A stretch of 46,400 nt of DNA from Streptomyces ipomoeae 91-03 (GCF_000317595.1 NZ_AEJC01000208.1:1-46400), one strand, 5' to 3'. Positions 30,840 through 39,723 are shown, counted from the first letter of the stretch. Translations and numbers: made by a program. Notes: generated from the sequence alone by a model not told the origin.

Positions 30840-31050
30840 GGCCTGTCGGCGTCGCGTTCGACGAGGGGGTTCGGCGGCCTCGCGGTATGTGAGCGTGGTG
30901 CGTCCGGCGAGGATGCCGTCGGCCGGGCCGATGACGACCAGGGAGTCGTCGTCGAGCGGTTCCGTGTCGAGGCCTCGACCGCGGGCCTCGTCGTCGACAA
31001 GAGGCCCAGATCCACCTCGCCGGCCACGAGCAGCACGGTACGTGGGTCAC
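30840..31050 (-). pseudogene. LysR-type regulator remnant
   Basis: On the minus strand one frame reads DPRTVLLVAGEVDLGLL, and after a frame change the next reads DDEARGRGLDTEPLDDDSLV, VIGPADGILAGRTTLTYREA. This is the LysR effector-domain pattern (xGEVDLGL...PLxxDxLVxIGPAxxxLAGRxxLTxxEA). The HTH and C-terminal parts are absent. It lies in the roughly 480-bp gap between the RiPP operon and the peptidase gene. Confidence 0.55.
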
Positions 31051-31265
31051 CGACACGGACAGGCGGCGGCCATGGTCGCCCCGATGAAGGCCACTTGAGC
31101 AAGATGTCGCGGAGCCGGACGTGGTTGTGCGACTCAGGGACCATCCGTCATGCCTTTGTGTCCATCCGTGGTCGGAGCAAGTCTGTCCCTGCGACAGATT
31201 CGCTCAACTCCCATGCACGAAAGGGTTGGTGCGTCTCATAGGCCACTACCCCGAGGACCCCCCAC

Positions 31266-32849
31266 GTGCGCAGCAGTCGAACAGCTTCCTTCCTGGCGGC
31301 CGGTACCGTCGCCGCCCTGGTACCCGTGATCGCACCGACTACGGCATCCGCGGCAGCCAACCCCCTGAGCCAGTACCTTCAGCAGAAGCCGGCCTGGCAC
31401 CGCTGTGACAGAGCGGCGCCGAAGGCCTTCCAGTGCGCCACGATCAAGGTTCCCCTCGACTACAGCCGCCCCGGCGGCAAGAAGATCGATCTCGCGATAT
31501 CGAGGTTGAGGACGAGCACCAAGAGCGAGCGTCGCGGTGTGCTCCTGCTCAACCCGGGTGGCCCGGGGGGTACGGGCGTCGAGCTGCCGCAGGCGATGGC
31601 GAGCGAGCTGCCGAAGTCCGTGAAGCGCAAGTACGACCTCATTGGCTTCGATCCGCGAGGCGTCGGCCGGAGTTCTCCCGTCGGCTGCGGCCTGACGGAG
31701 CAGGAACTCAACTGGGAACGGGCTTACAAACCCGAGACGTTCGCCAAGGACGTGAAGTGGGCACGGACCTTCGCCGAGAAGTGCGACGCCAAGCAGGGTG
31801 ACAAACTGCGCCACATCACCACCCGCAACACCGCCCGGGACATGGACGTGATCCGTGCCGTGCTCGGCGAGAAGAAGATCTCCTATCTGGGGTACTCGTA
31901 CGGCACCTACCTCGGTGCGGTCTACACGCAGATGTTCCCCAAGCGCTCCGACCGTTTCGTGCTGGACAGCGCCGTCGACCCGGCTCGGGTCTGGCGCGGG
32001 ATGATCCAGGTCTGGGCGGAGGGCGCCGAGCCCGCCTTCACCAGGTGGACCGAGTGGACCGCCGAGCGGAACTCCACGTACAAGCTGGGGAACACTCCCC
32101 AGGCGGTCCGTAAGACCTTCTACGACCTGGTCGCCCAGGCGGACCGCAAGCCGATCGACCTCGACGGGTTTCTGCTGACCGGTGATGACATCCGCGCCGG
32201 GTTCCGTGCCCAGCTCTTCTATGTGCGCCAGGCCGCCGAGTCGCTCGTCGAGCTGAAGAAGGCCGCCGAGGCCAAGCCCCCGTCCGGTGACCGGGAGCGC
32301 AGGACGGCCACGCCGCTTCCGCCGTCGTTCGGCCGCGCCGTGCCCTCGGACAACGGGACCGCCGCCTTCTGGACCGTCGTCTGTGGCGACACGCGCAATT
32401 GGCCGCGCGACCCCGAGCAGTACCGCCGCGACGCGATCCGGGACAAGGGCAGGTACCCGGTGTACGGCGACTTCGCGTCCAACATCAAGCCGTGCGCGTT
32501 CTGGAAGAAGAACGGCAGTGAGCCCGCCACCAGGGTCGCCAACAAGGTCGGCGCGTTGATCCTGCAGAACGAGTGGGATTCCCAGACCCCGTTGACCAGC
32601 GCCCAGGGCCTGCGCCGTGCCATGAAGGGCGCGAAGATGGTCACGGTTGTGGGAGGTGTCGGACACGGCGTCTACGGCACCAAGTCGTGCGCGGACAAGA
32701 CGGCCACGGCCTATCTGACCACCGGCAAGCTGCCGGCGAAGGACACGACCTGCAAGGCCGCTCCGGCGGCGGAAGAGCGCAGCGGCGCCAACCCGCTGCC
32801 GCTGCCGACGCCTCGGGGTGTCCCGGGGTTGGCCCCCGGCCGCTTCTGA
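31266..32849 (+). CDS. Secreted tripeptidyl-aminopeptidase-like alpha/beta hydrolase
   Basis: A 527-aa protein starting with GTG. A Sec signal peptide spans residues 1-30 (SFLAAGTVAALVPVIAPTTA, SAAANP). The alpha/beta-hydrolase core has LLLNPGGPGGTGVEL (oxyanion), DLIGFDPRGVGRSSPV, the nucleophile in YLGYSYGTYLGAVY (near Ser210), Asp in LQNEWDSQTPL (near 437) and His in GGVGHGVYG (near 465). This matches the S. lividans Tap/SlpD-E group, which removes N-terminal tripeptides or dipeptides outside the cell. The family often has a TAP-like C-terminal domain with Cys, also seen here. A strong hairpin terminator follows. Confidence 0.88.
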   Translation: MRSSRTASFLAAGTVAALVPVIAPTTASAAANPLSQYLQQKPAWHRCDRAAPKAFQCATIKVPLDYSRPGGKKIDLAISRLRTSTKSERRGVLLLNPGGPGGTGVELPQAMASELPKSVKRKYDLIGFDPRGVGRSSPVGCGLTEQELNWERAYKPETFAKDVKWARTFAEKCDAKQGDKLRHITTRNTARDMDVIRAVLGEKKISYLGYSYGTYLGAVYTQMFPKRSDRFVLDSAVDPARVWRGMIQVWAEGAEPAFTRWTEWTAERNSTYKLGNTPQAVRKTFYDLVAQADRKPIDLDGFLLTGDDIRAGFRAQLFYVRQAAESLVELKKAAEAKPPSGDRERRTATPLPPSFGRAVPSDNGTAAFWTVVCGDTRNWPRDPEQYRRDAIRDKGRYPVYGDFASNIKPCAFWKKNGSEPATRVANKVGALILQNEWDSQTPLTSAQGLRRAMKGAKMVTVVGGVGHGVYGTKSCADKTATAYLTTGKLPAKDTTCKAAPAAEERSGANPLPLPTPRGVPGLAPGRF

Positions 32850-32871
32850 GCCCGGACGAGGTGAGTCCCGT

Positions 32872-32901
32872 GTGGGGCCCTCCGCCTGCGGCGGGCCCCA
32901 C
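32872..32901. terminator. GC-rich hairpin terminator
   Basis: GTGGGGCCC pairs with GGGCCCCAC across TCCGCCTGCGGC, whose CCGC/GCGG can extend the stem. It lies 23 bp after the peptidase stop codon. Confidence 0.75.
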
Positions 32902-33081
32902 GCGGCTCGTTCGGTCGAGGATCGGGAGGAAGGGAGCCCGGGGTGCGCCGGCCGACCGGCCTGATGATGTCGATCGCGGCGACAGCACCGGCCCGGGTCG
33001 CCGGATGACCGGTAACCAGTACAGCTCACAGCTCAACACGTCAGCCGGAGGTCCGACCCGGCCGCCCCTCGTCGCCCTCAC

Positions 33082-34341
33082 TCAGGCCCCCGGCCACAGC
33101 CCTTCCTCCGTCAGCCCCAGCAACTCGATCGCGTTCCGGCGCACGATGCGGTCCACCACGTCCGGGTCCAGGTGGCCCATCTGGGCCTCGCCCACCTCCC
33201 GCGACTTGGGCCAGGTGGAGTCGGAGTGGGGGTAGTCGGTCTCGTACAGGACGTTGCCCACGCCTATCGCGTCCAGGTTGCGCAGCCCGAACGCGTCGTC
33301 GAAGAAGCAGCCGTAGACGTGGTCGGCGAAGAGCTCCGACGGCGGCCTGTGCACCTTGTCGGCGACCCCGCCCCAGCCCCGGTTCTCCTCCCACACCACA
33401 TCGGCGCGCTCCAGGATGTACGGGATCCAGCCGATCTGGCCCTCGGCGTACATGACCTTGAGGTTGGGGAAGCGCTCGAACTTGCCGCTCATCAGCCAGT
33501 CGACCATCGAGAAGCAGCAGTTGGCGAAGGTGATGGTGGAGCCGACGGCCGGTGGGGCGTCGGCCGAGGTGGAGGGCATGCGGCTGGAGGAGCCGATGTG
33601 CATGGCGACCACCGTGCCGGTCTCGTCGCAGGCGGCGAGGAAGGGGTCCCAGCCGTCGGTGTGGATCGAGGGCAGGCCCAAGTGCGGGGGGATCTCCGAG
33701 AAGGCGACCGCCCGTACGCCCCGCGCCGCGTTGCGGCGGACCTCCGCCGCCGCCAGTTCCGCGTCCCAGAGGGGGATCAGGGTGAGCGGGATCAGACGGC
33801 CCCGCGCCGCCGGACCGCACCACTCCTCCACCATCCAGTCGTTGTACGCCCGCACGCCCAGCAGACCCAGTTCGTGGTCCGCGGCCTCCGTGAACGTCTG
33901 GCCGCAGAAGCGCGGGAAGGTCGGGAAGCAGAGGGCGGACTGGACGTGGTTGACGTCCATGTCGGCGAGGCGCCGCGGGACGTCGTACGAGCCCGGGCGC
34001 ATCTGCTCGTACGTGATGATCTCCAGCTTGATCTCGTCCCTGGAGTAACCGACGGCGGTGTCCAGGCGGGTCAGGGGGCGGTGCAGGTCCTCGTAGACCC
34101 ACCAGTCGCCGATCGGGCCGTCGTCGCCGGGGGCGCCCATCACGGGCCTGAAACGGCCGCCCAGGAACGTCATCTCCTTGAGCGGTGCGCGGACTATACG
34201 GGGGCCGATGTCCCGGTACTTCTTCGGGAGCCGGTCCTGCCAGACGTTCGGGGGCTCCACCGTGTGGTCGTCGACGGAGATGATCTTCGGAAAGGCGGGG
34301 GTGATCGTGGGTTCCGTGGCGCTCGTCTCCATGGTGTCCAT
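33082..34341 (-). CDS. Amidohydrolase_2 (ACMSD-like) family hydrolase
   Basis: A protein of about 419 aa from ATG 34341 (GTG 34350 and ATG 34332 are alternatives; no clear RBS). Motifs: KIISVDDHTVEPPNVWQDRL, LADMDVNHVQSALCFPTFPR, TVVAMHIGSSSRMPSTSADA (metal His), PNLKVMYAEGQIGWIPYILE and VLYETDYPHSDSTWPKS (catalytic Asp). These match the amidohydrolase-related group with ACMSD, which decarboxylates or hydrolyses ring-cleavage products. Homologues often lie near LLM oxidoreductases in actinomycete catabolic loci. A perfect-arm regulon operator sits about 22-36 bp upstream. No adjacent catabolic partner: the gene is a dispersed regulon member. Confidence 0.88.
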   Translation of the reverse strand: MDTMETSATEPTITPAFPKIISVDDHTVEPPNVWQDRLPKKYRDIGPRIVRAPLKEMTFLGGRFRPVMGAPGDDGPIGDWWVYEDLHRPLTRLDTAVGYSRDEIKLEIITYEQMRPGSYDVPRRLADMDVNHVQSALCFPTFPRFCGQTFTEAADHELGLLGVRAYNDWMVEEWCGPAARGRLIPLTLIPLWDAELAAAEVRRNAARGVRAVAFSEIPPHLGLPSIHTDGWDPFLAACDETGTVVAMHIGSSSRMPSTSADAPPAVGSTITFANCCFSMVDWLMSGKFERFPNLKVMYAEGQIGWIPYILERADVVWEENRGWGGVADKVHRPPSELFADHVYGCFFDDAFGLRNLDAIGVGNVLYETDYPHSDSTWPKSREVGEAQMGHLDPDVVDRIVRRNAIELLGLTEEGLWPGA

Positions 34342-34362
34342 GCGCGTCACGGTAGCGCCGAT

Positions 34363-34377
34363 CTGACGGGTCGTCAG
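34363..34377. promoter_or_regulatory. CTGACGGGTCGTCAG operator upstream of amidohydrolase
   Basis: Exact TGACG/CGTCA arms with a 3-nt centre, immediately upstream of the amidohydrolase start. The remaining 34378-34651 is the afsR leader; it holds a CCTCAGCCGCCC direct repeat (34417-34441) and no other clear site. Confidence 0.75.
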
Positions 34378-34651
34378 CTCCCTGGGTGGCGTCCCGTCAC
34401 TCGGCGAGCGGCCACTCCTCAGCCGCCCCTCAGCCGCCCCTCCGCCGCCGATTCGCCGCGCGCCGCCCGCCCCAACCGTTGACGCCTGCGAAACCCGGTC
34501 AACTCCGGGCGCGTCCAGAACCTAGGAGAGTCCGTGCAGGACTGGTGATGTCCCGTACGGCGACCTGTGACAGCGGTCTCGCACGGCTGACGTATCTGCC
34601 ATGAACAAGGCAAACTGGCTTGGTTGTCAGGTAAGCCTTGGGGGGGCGTCG

Positions 34652-37600
34652 ATGGGTGGTGAATCGCGAGTGCCGGAGGCCGATGTGCCGCGGGTGCCGG
34701 AGCAGCGGGGTGCCGAGGACGAGTGGACTCCGGAGCCGGCCCCCCAGGCCGCGGCCGAGTTGCGCTTCAGCGTGCTCGGGCCGGTACGGGCCTGGCGCGG
34801 GACGGAGCCTTTGCAGACCGGTTCGCCACAGCAACGGGCGCTGTTGGCCGCGCTGTTGCTGCGCGAGGGCCGTACGGCCACGGCGAGCGAGCTGATCGAC
34901 GCCCTGTGGGGCGACGACCCGCCCTCGCAGGCGCTGGCCGCCGTACGGACGTACGCCTCGCGGCTGCGCAAGGCGCTCTCCGCCGACGTACTGGTGAGCG
35001 AGTCCGGGGGGTACGCGATCCAGGGGCTGTCGGGGGGCTCGCTGGATCTCGCGGTCGCCCAGGACCTCGCGGCGGACGCCGAGAAGGCCAAGAACTCCGG
35101 GGACCTGTACCAGGCCCGCCAGCTGCTGAACAAGGCGCTCGGGCTGTGGGACGGGGAGGTGCTGGCCAGCCTTCCGGGGCCGTACGCGGAGACACAGCGC
35201 GCCCGGCTCGACGAGTGGCGACTGCAACTCACCGAGGCCCGGCTGGACATGGACCTGGAGCAGGGCTGCCACGCGGAGGCGGTCTCCGAGCTCACCGCCC
35301 TCACCGCCGCCCACCCCCTGCGGGAACGCCTGCGCGAACTGCTCATGCTCGCCCTGTACCGCAGCGGGCGGCAGGCGGAGGCCCTGGCCGTGTACGCGGA
35401 CACCCGGCGGCTGCTCGCCGACGAGCTGGGCGTCGATCCGCGCCCAGGGCTACGGGAACTCCAGCAGCGCATCCTCCAGGCCGACCCGGGGCTGGCGGAG
35501 CCCTCCGCCCCGCTCGCCCCCGAGCCGGCCGCCGCACCCGTCCGCCCCGCCCAACTGCCCGCCAGCGTCCCGGACTTCACCGGCCGGGCCTCCTTCGTCG
35601 CCGAGCTCAGCCAGGTGCTGTCGGCGGCGTCCGGGGGCGAGGGGCAGGTCATGGCCGTGTCGGCGCTCGCCGGCATCGGGGGCGTCGGCAAGACGACCCT
35701 CGCCGTGCATGTGGCGCACCAGGCGCGGGCGGCCTTCCCGGACGGGCAGCTGTACGTCGACCTCCAGGGCACCGGCGCCCGCCCGGCCGAGCCGGAGACG
35801 GTCCTCGGCGCGTTCCTGCGCGCTCTCGGCACTGCGGACTCCGCCATCCCCGACTCCCTGGAGGAGCGGGCCGCGCTGTACCGGTCCGTGCTGGACGGGC
35901 GGCGCGTGCTGGTGCTGCTCGACAACGCCCGCGACGCCGCCCAGGTACGGCCTCTGCTGCCCGGCACGGCGGGCTGCGCGGCGCTGATCACGGCCCGGGT
36001 GCGGATGGTGGACCTGGCCGGTGCGCATCTCGTCGACCTGGACGTCATGTCACCGGACGAGGCCCTGAAACTCTTCACGAGGATCGTCGGGGAGGAACGG
36101 GTCGCCGCCGAACGCAAGGCCGCCCTCGACGTCGTCGCCGCGTGCGGTTTCCTGCCGCTGGCCATCCGCATCGCCGCGTCCCGGCTGGCCTCCCGCCGCA
36201 CCTGGACGGTGTCCGTCCTCGCCGCCAAGCTCGCCGACGAGCGGCGGCGGCTGGACGAGCTCCAGGCCGGGGACCTGGCGGTGAAGGCCACGTTCGAGCT
36301 GGGCTACGGCCAGTTGGAGCCGGCGCAGGCGCGCGCATTCCGGCTGCTGGGCCTCGCCGACGGCCCGGACATCTCCCTGGCCGCCGCCTCCGCCGTACTC
36401 GACCTCTCCCCCGACGACACCGAGGACATCCTCGAGTCCCTCGTCGACACCTCGCTGCTGGAGTCCGCGGCGCCCGGTCGCTATCGCTTCCACGATCTCG
36501 TACGGCTCTACGCGCGTGCATGCGCCGAGCGGGACGAGCAGCCGCCGAGCGAGCGGGAGGCGGCGATGTCGCGGCTGCTGGACTTCTACCTCGCCACGGC
36601 GGCGGAGGTGTACGCCATCGAGCGGCCCGGCGACCGGCTGGTGGACCACCTGGAGCCCACCGAGTACCCGGGCCTGCGCTTCACCGAGGGCTCGGCGGCG
36701 CTGGACTGGCTGTACACCGAGGCGGCCTGCCTGCTGGCCTGCGTACGCCAGGCGGCGGGCACGGACCGGCTGCGACGGGCGGTGGACCTGCTGTGGGCGG
36801 CCAACGATCTGACCGAGTCGGGGGCCAACTCCCATCAGTACGAGACGACCGCGCGGGCCATGTGCGACGCGACGCGCGACGCGGGGGACGGCCGCGCGGA
36901 GGGCCGGGCCCGGACGACGCTCACCAACGTTTTACTGGTCAACGGGCGCATCCAGCAGGCGGAGGAGCAGGCGCGGGTCGCCCTGGAACTCGCCTCCGCC
37001 GCGCAGGACGACACCGCCGTCAGCTGGGCCGCCAACGACCGGGGGCTCATCTGTCTGCACCAGGGCCTGTACGCGGAGAGCAAGCCGTTCTTCGAGCTGG
37101 CCATAGAGCAGCTGCGGGCCGCCGGGAACCGGCCCTTCGAGGCTACCTGCCTGGGCAACCTCTCCCGGGCGCACCTGGGCATGAGCAACGTCGAGGAGGC
37201 GGTCGAGTTCGCGCAGCGCGGCCTGGCGCTGCACACCGGCATCGGCCGGACGCTGCGGCTCGGCAACAGCCACTACGCCGTGGGCATCACCCTGCACCGG
37301 GCCGGGCGGCACGACGAAGCGCTCGTACAGTTCAGCGAGGCCCTGGGCATCCTCAGCGACCACCGGCAACGGCTCTGGGAGGGCACGACCAACTTCCGTA
37401 TCGCCGAGGTGCACCTGGCGGCCCGGCGCCCCGCGCACGCCGCCCGGCACGCCGAACGGGCCCTGGCGCTCGGCTGCATCGGCGGCGACCGGATGCGGGG
37501 CAACGTCCTGACCCTGCTCGGGCAGGCGCTCTCCGCGGTGGGGCAGGTGGACCGGGCGAGGGCCTGCTGGCAGGAGGCGCTCAGCCTCTACGAGCAGAGC

Positions 37601-37657
37601 GGCGCGCCCGAGGCCGACCATGTGCGCGCGCTGCTGGCGCCCGCCAAGGCGGCGTGA
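34652..37657 (+). CDS. afsR: AfsR-type SARP regulator with NB-ARC and TPR domains
   Basis: A 1,001-aa protein from ATG 34652 (GGGGGG lies 5 nt upstream); ATG 34601 would add 17 residues. Order: winged-helix SARP domain at about residues 35-115 (LRFSVLGPVRAWRG, QRALLAALLLREGRTATASE), BTAD at about 130-255, NB-ARC at about 300-580 with Walker A GIGGVGKTTLAVHV and Walker B RVLVLLDNARDA, then TPR-like repeats to the end. AfsR of S. coelicolor (993 aa) has this layout, is phosphorylated by AfsK and activates afsS. The afsS-like gene directly downstream supports the name. A rare TTA leucine codon (36932-36934, in TNVLLVNG) makes expression dependent on the bldA tRNA. Confidence 0.88.
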   Translation: MGGESRVPEADVPRVPEQRGAEDEWTPEPAPQAAAELRFSVLGPVRAWRGTEPLQTGSPQQRALLAALLLREGRTATASELIDALWGDDPPSQALAAVRTYASRLRKALSADVLVSESGGYAIQGLSGGSLDLAVAQDLAADAEKAKNSGDLYQARQLLNKALGLWDGEVLASLPGPYAETQRARLDEWRLQLTEARLDMDLEQGCHAEAVSELTALTAAHPLRERLRELLMLALYRSGRQAEALAVYADTRRLLADELGVDPRPGLRELQQRILQADPGLAEPSAPLAPEPAAAPVRPAQLPASVPDFTGRASFVAELSQVLSAASGGEGQVMAVSALAGIGGVGKTTLAVHVAHQARAAFPDGQLYVDLQGTGARPAEPETVLGAFLRALGTADSAIPDSLEERAALYRSVLDGRRVLVLLDNARDAAQVRPLLPGTAGCAALITARVRMVDLAGAHLVDLDVMSPDEALKLFTRIVGEERVAAERKAALDVVAACGFLPLAIRIAASRLASRRTWTVSVLAAKLADERRRLDELQAGDLAVKATFELGYGQLEPAQARAFRLLGLADGPDISLAAASAVLDLSPDDTEDILESLVDTSLLESAAPGRYRFHDLVRLYARACAERDEQPPSEREAAMSRLLDFYLATAAEVYAIERPGDRLVDHLEPTEYPGLRFTEGSAALDWLYTEAACLLACVRQAAGTDRLRRAVDLLWAANDLTESGANSHQYETTARAMCDATRDAGDGRAEGRARTTLTNVLLVNGRIQQAEEQARVALELASAAQDDTAVSWAANDRGLICLHQGLYAESKPFFELAIEQLRAAGNRPFEATCLGNLSRAHLGMSNVEEAVEFAQRGLALHTGIGRTLRLGNSHYAVGITLHRAGRHDEALVQFSEALGILSDHRQRLWEGTTNFRIAEVHLAARRPAHAARHAERALALGCIGGDRMRGNVLTLLGQALSAVGQVDRARACWQEALSLYEQSGAPEADHVRALLAPAKAA

Positions 37658-37733
37658 GCGACGCCCGTCCCCGGGCCGGCCTCAGGCTCCGTGCCCGGGT
37701 GGTTGTACGCACCGCGCCCGAACCGGGCGTGGT

Positions 37734-37750
37734 CGTTCAGCATTCGTTTA
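37734..37750 (+). promoter_or_regulatory. SARP-type direct repeat upstream of afsS
   Basis: CGTTCA (37734-37739) and CGTTTA (37745-37750) are spaced by 11 bp, the periodicity of SARP/AfsR binding repeats overlapping a -35 region. They lie about 170 bp before the afsS-like ATG, in the 262-bp afsR-afsS gap. AfsR is known to activate afsS from such a site; the match here is inference. Confidence 0.5.
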
Positions 37751-37919
37751 TCTCCACCCTGCACCCTCGTACGTGTCACACCGTCGCGTCGGGGGGCAGG
37801 CGGTCTGACTTGGGGCCCGGACCGGTCAGGGAGCGGCTCCGAACGCCCGTCCAGCAGCCCTCGGGGGAGCTTCTGGATGGGCGTTCCTCACTCGTCCCCA
37901 TAGCGAAAGAAGTCGAACG

Positions 37920-38150
37920 ATGAGCGAGAAGAACAAGTCCACGGGGGCACCGCTGGAGCGCGACGCGACGGCGGAGGAGCCCATCTCGACGCAGGACTAC
38001 CCGATGCCCGCCCCGCCCGCGCCGGACACGGACGCCATCACCACGCAGGACTACCCGATGCCCGCCCCGCCGGCACCGGGCCCGGACACCATCACCACCA
38101 AGGACTACCCGATGCCCGCCCCGCCCGCCCTGGACCCGGACAAGAAGTAG
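37920..38150 (+). CDS. afsS: AfsS-like small repeat protein
   Basis: A 76-aa acidic protein with three near-identical units: ISTQDYPMPAPPAPD, ITTQDYPMPAPPAPG and ITTKDYPMPAPPALD. AfsS of S. coelicolor is a 63-aa 'sigma-like' protein with repeats of T-x-x-D-x-H-M-P-x-x-P-A type; here the unit has DYPMP where the classic one has DNHMP. AfsS raises expression of antibiotic pathway genes by an unclear mechanism. The gene follows afsR in the same direction behind a SARP-type repeat and is closed by a strong terminator. GAAAGAAG is a modest RBS. Confidence 0.82.
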   Translation: MSEKNKSTGAPLERDATAEEPISTQDYPMPAPPAPDTDAITTQDYPMPAPPAPGPDTITTKDYPMPAPPALDPDKK

Positions 38151-38189
38151 GGCGCGCCGGGGGGACGCAGACCCACATCCCGACGGGGA

Positions 38190-38228
38190 TCGGCCGCGGT
38201 GGCGCGGAGGGGGAGCCACCGCGGCCGA
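38190..38228. terminator. 14-bp perfect stem terminator after afsS
   Basis: TCGGCCGCGGTGGC pairs exactly with GCCACCGCGGCCGA across an 11-nt loop, between the converging afsS and 38288 genes. Likely bidirectional. Confidence 0.82.
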
Positions 38229-38287
38229 GTCGTGCCCGGGCACACGTCACCCCCCGAGGTGATCGAGGAGCGCGTCAGTCCCCGAAG

Positions 38288-38740
38288 CTACGTGAGCTTG
38301 AGGCAGGACTTCTTCTTGTAGCCCTTGAACTGGATGCACACCAGCGTGCCCTTGGGGAACTTGGGTCCCGTGGTGCCCTGCATGGCGCCCCACACGGACT
38401 CGGCGGTGGTGCCGTCGCTGTTGGAGATCTTGTGGGACTTGCGCCAGGACTTGCCGACGTGGGTCTTGCCGCCCGGCTTCTTGTAGAGCCAGCGGGCGGA
38501 AGCGCCCTTCTTGTACGGCATCATGTCGGCGCTGACGAGGGTCAGGGTCCGGGTGTTGGAGCCCTTGTTGTACCGCCAGAGCGCGCCCATCCCGTAGGTG
38601 CACTTTCCTTTGGAGTTCTTCGTGGTGCAGGCCGTGTCCCCCTTCTCCACGACGGACGCGGCCTGAGCCGGTGTCGCGAGGGTGACCGCGAGTGCTGTGG
38701 CCGCGCCGATGAGAAGGGCTTTCCCCGTTATGTTCCGCAC
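38288..38740 (-). CDS. Small secreted protein, hypothetical
   Basis: A 150-aa protein from a GTG start. A signal peptide is clear (KALLIGAATALAVTLATPAQ, AASVVE). The mature part of about 120 aa is Lys/Gly/Thr-rich with Cys in DTACTTKNSKGKCTYGMG and LVCIQFKGYKKKSCLKLT, implying two disulfides. No catalytic motif or known family is visible. AGGGG lies 11 nt before the start. It is convergent with afsS. Confidence 0.7.
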   Translation of the reverse strand: MRNITGKALLIGAATALAVTLATPAQAASVVEKGDTACTTKNSKGKCTYGMGALWRYNKGSNTRTLTLVSADMMPYKKGASARWLYKKPGGKTHVGKSWRKSHKISNSDGTTAESVWGAMQGTTGPKFPKGTLVCIQFKGYKKKSCLKLT

Positions 38741-39246
38741 GAACTCAATTCCCCTTGACAGAGATGCTCTTGGACGAGAAGTGGTCTCGACAGTCGATCA
38801 TATGACCGGCCATCGCCCCCCAGCCCCCGGAGCCGATCTCGCCCCACAATCACCCCAGGTGTTTCACACATGGGCCATCGGCACACCTGAGCGCTCGGCC
38901 GGCCGCAAGACCACCGACGCGGCTTTCCGTTCCTTGACAAGCATCCGGGGGTGATTCGGAGGTGGAGTCAAGATCCGACACGCTTCCGACGCTCCGAGAG
39001 GGTGAAGGCCGCCGGTTCATTCACCGAGTCGGCCTAATTCTCCTCGTCAAGTCACCCTCGGTCACAACTGCCTGACGGGACATCAGAGCGGGTCGGAATA
39101 CTCATCGGATTCCCTGCATACGTCCACTTGGCCGCCGCGCGTCACACTTTAGTGATTTTTGGAGATGCCGCCGGAAATTGCCCTCAGTAGGTTCATTCAC
39201 AGGTCGGCAGCTCAGCCGATCTCCCTGAATGAAGGAGAAAACTGAA
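38741..39246. other. Long intergenic region with repeated GGTTCATTCAC
   Basis: About 500 bp between divergent secreted-protein genes. The 11-mer GGTTCATTCAC occurs at 39014-39024 and 39190-39200, each followed within a few bases by GTCGG. AT-richer DNA at 39135-39180 (CACTTTAGTGATTTTTGGAG) probably holds the promoter of the 39247 gene. No gene is seen. Confidence 0.45.
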
Positions 39247-39723
39247 ATGCAGAAGCGTACCGTCGCCCTGATCGCTGCCTCTGTGGCGGCAGCGGCCGTA
39301 ACAGCCACTGGCGTGACCTACGCCTCCGCGGCCGGTTCCTCCCCCGAGTCCGCCTCCGTCCGGGAAGCCGTCCTCCCGGCCTCGGCTCCCCTCGGTGGCG
39401 ACGACCACGAGTGGAAAGACGGCGAAAAGAAGGACGACTACAAGAAGGACGATTACAAGAAGGACGACAACGGGTACGAGAAGCACCGCGGCGAGATTCA
39501 GATCAACGAGCGGACGTACTCGGCCCACCCGGGGGCGTGCATCACCGTGTTCGGGGCGGGCTCCTCCAGCTTCAACATCACCAACGACACCGACAGGACT
39601 GTTGAGTTCTTCAACGGGGGCTTCTGCAACGAGGGCACCCCCGTCGCCACGGTCGGGCCGGACAGGGCCAGCTTCGGAGTCGGCGACGCTTCCTTCCTGG
39701 CCAGCTTCCGCGTGGTCGACTAA
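39247..39723 (+). CDS. Small secreted protein with KKDDY repeats
   Basis: A 158-aa protein with start at ATG 39247 behind AAGGAGAAAACTGAA. The signal peptide is VALIAASVAAAAVTATGVTY with cleavage near ASAAGS. Residues 57-76 are charged repeats (KDGEKKDDYKKDDYKKDDNG). The C-terminal domain has two Cys (HPGACITVFGAGSSSFNITN, FFNGGFCNEGTPVATVGPD), probably disulfide-linked in a small beta fold. The charged linker could bind metal or the wall. Function unknown. A hairpin terminator follows at 39800. Confidence 0.75.
   Translation: MQKRTVALIAASVAAAAVTATGVTYASAAGSSPESASVREAVLPASAPLGGDDHEWKDGEKKDDYKKDDYKKDDNGYEKHRGEIQINERTYSAHPGACITVFGAGSSSFNITNDTDRTVEFFNGGFCNEGTPVATVGPDRASFGVGDASFLASFRVVD

Noticed and set aside
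33172..34482. Long plus-strand frame opposite the amidohydrolase
   Set aside because: It is a GC-bias shadow: the minus-strand frame has clear family motifs, whereas this one is Arg/Val/Gly-rich with no recognisable domain.
34363..34601. The palindrome at 34363 as an afsR operator
   Set aside because: It lies over 270 bp from the afsR start but 22 bp from the divergent amidohydrolase start, and all other copies belong to catabolic genes.
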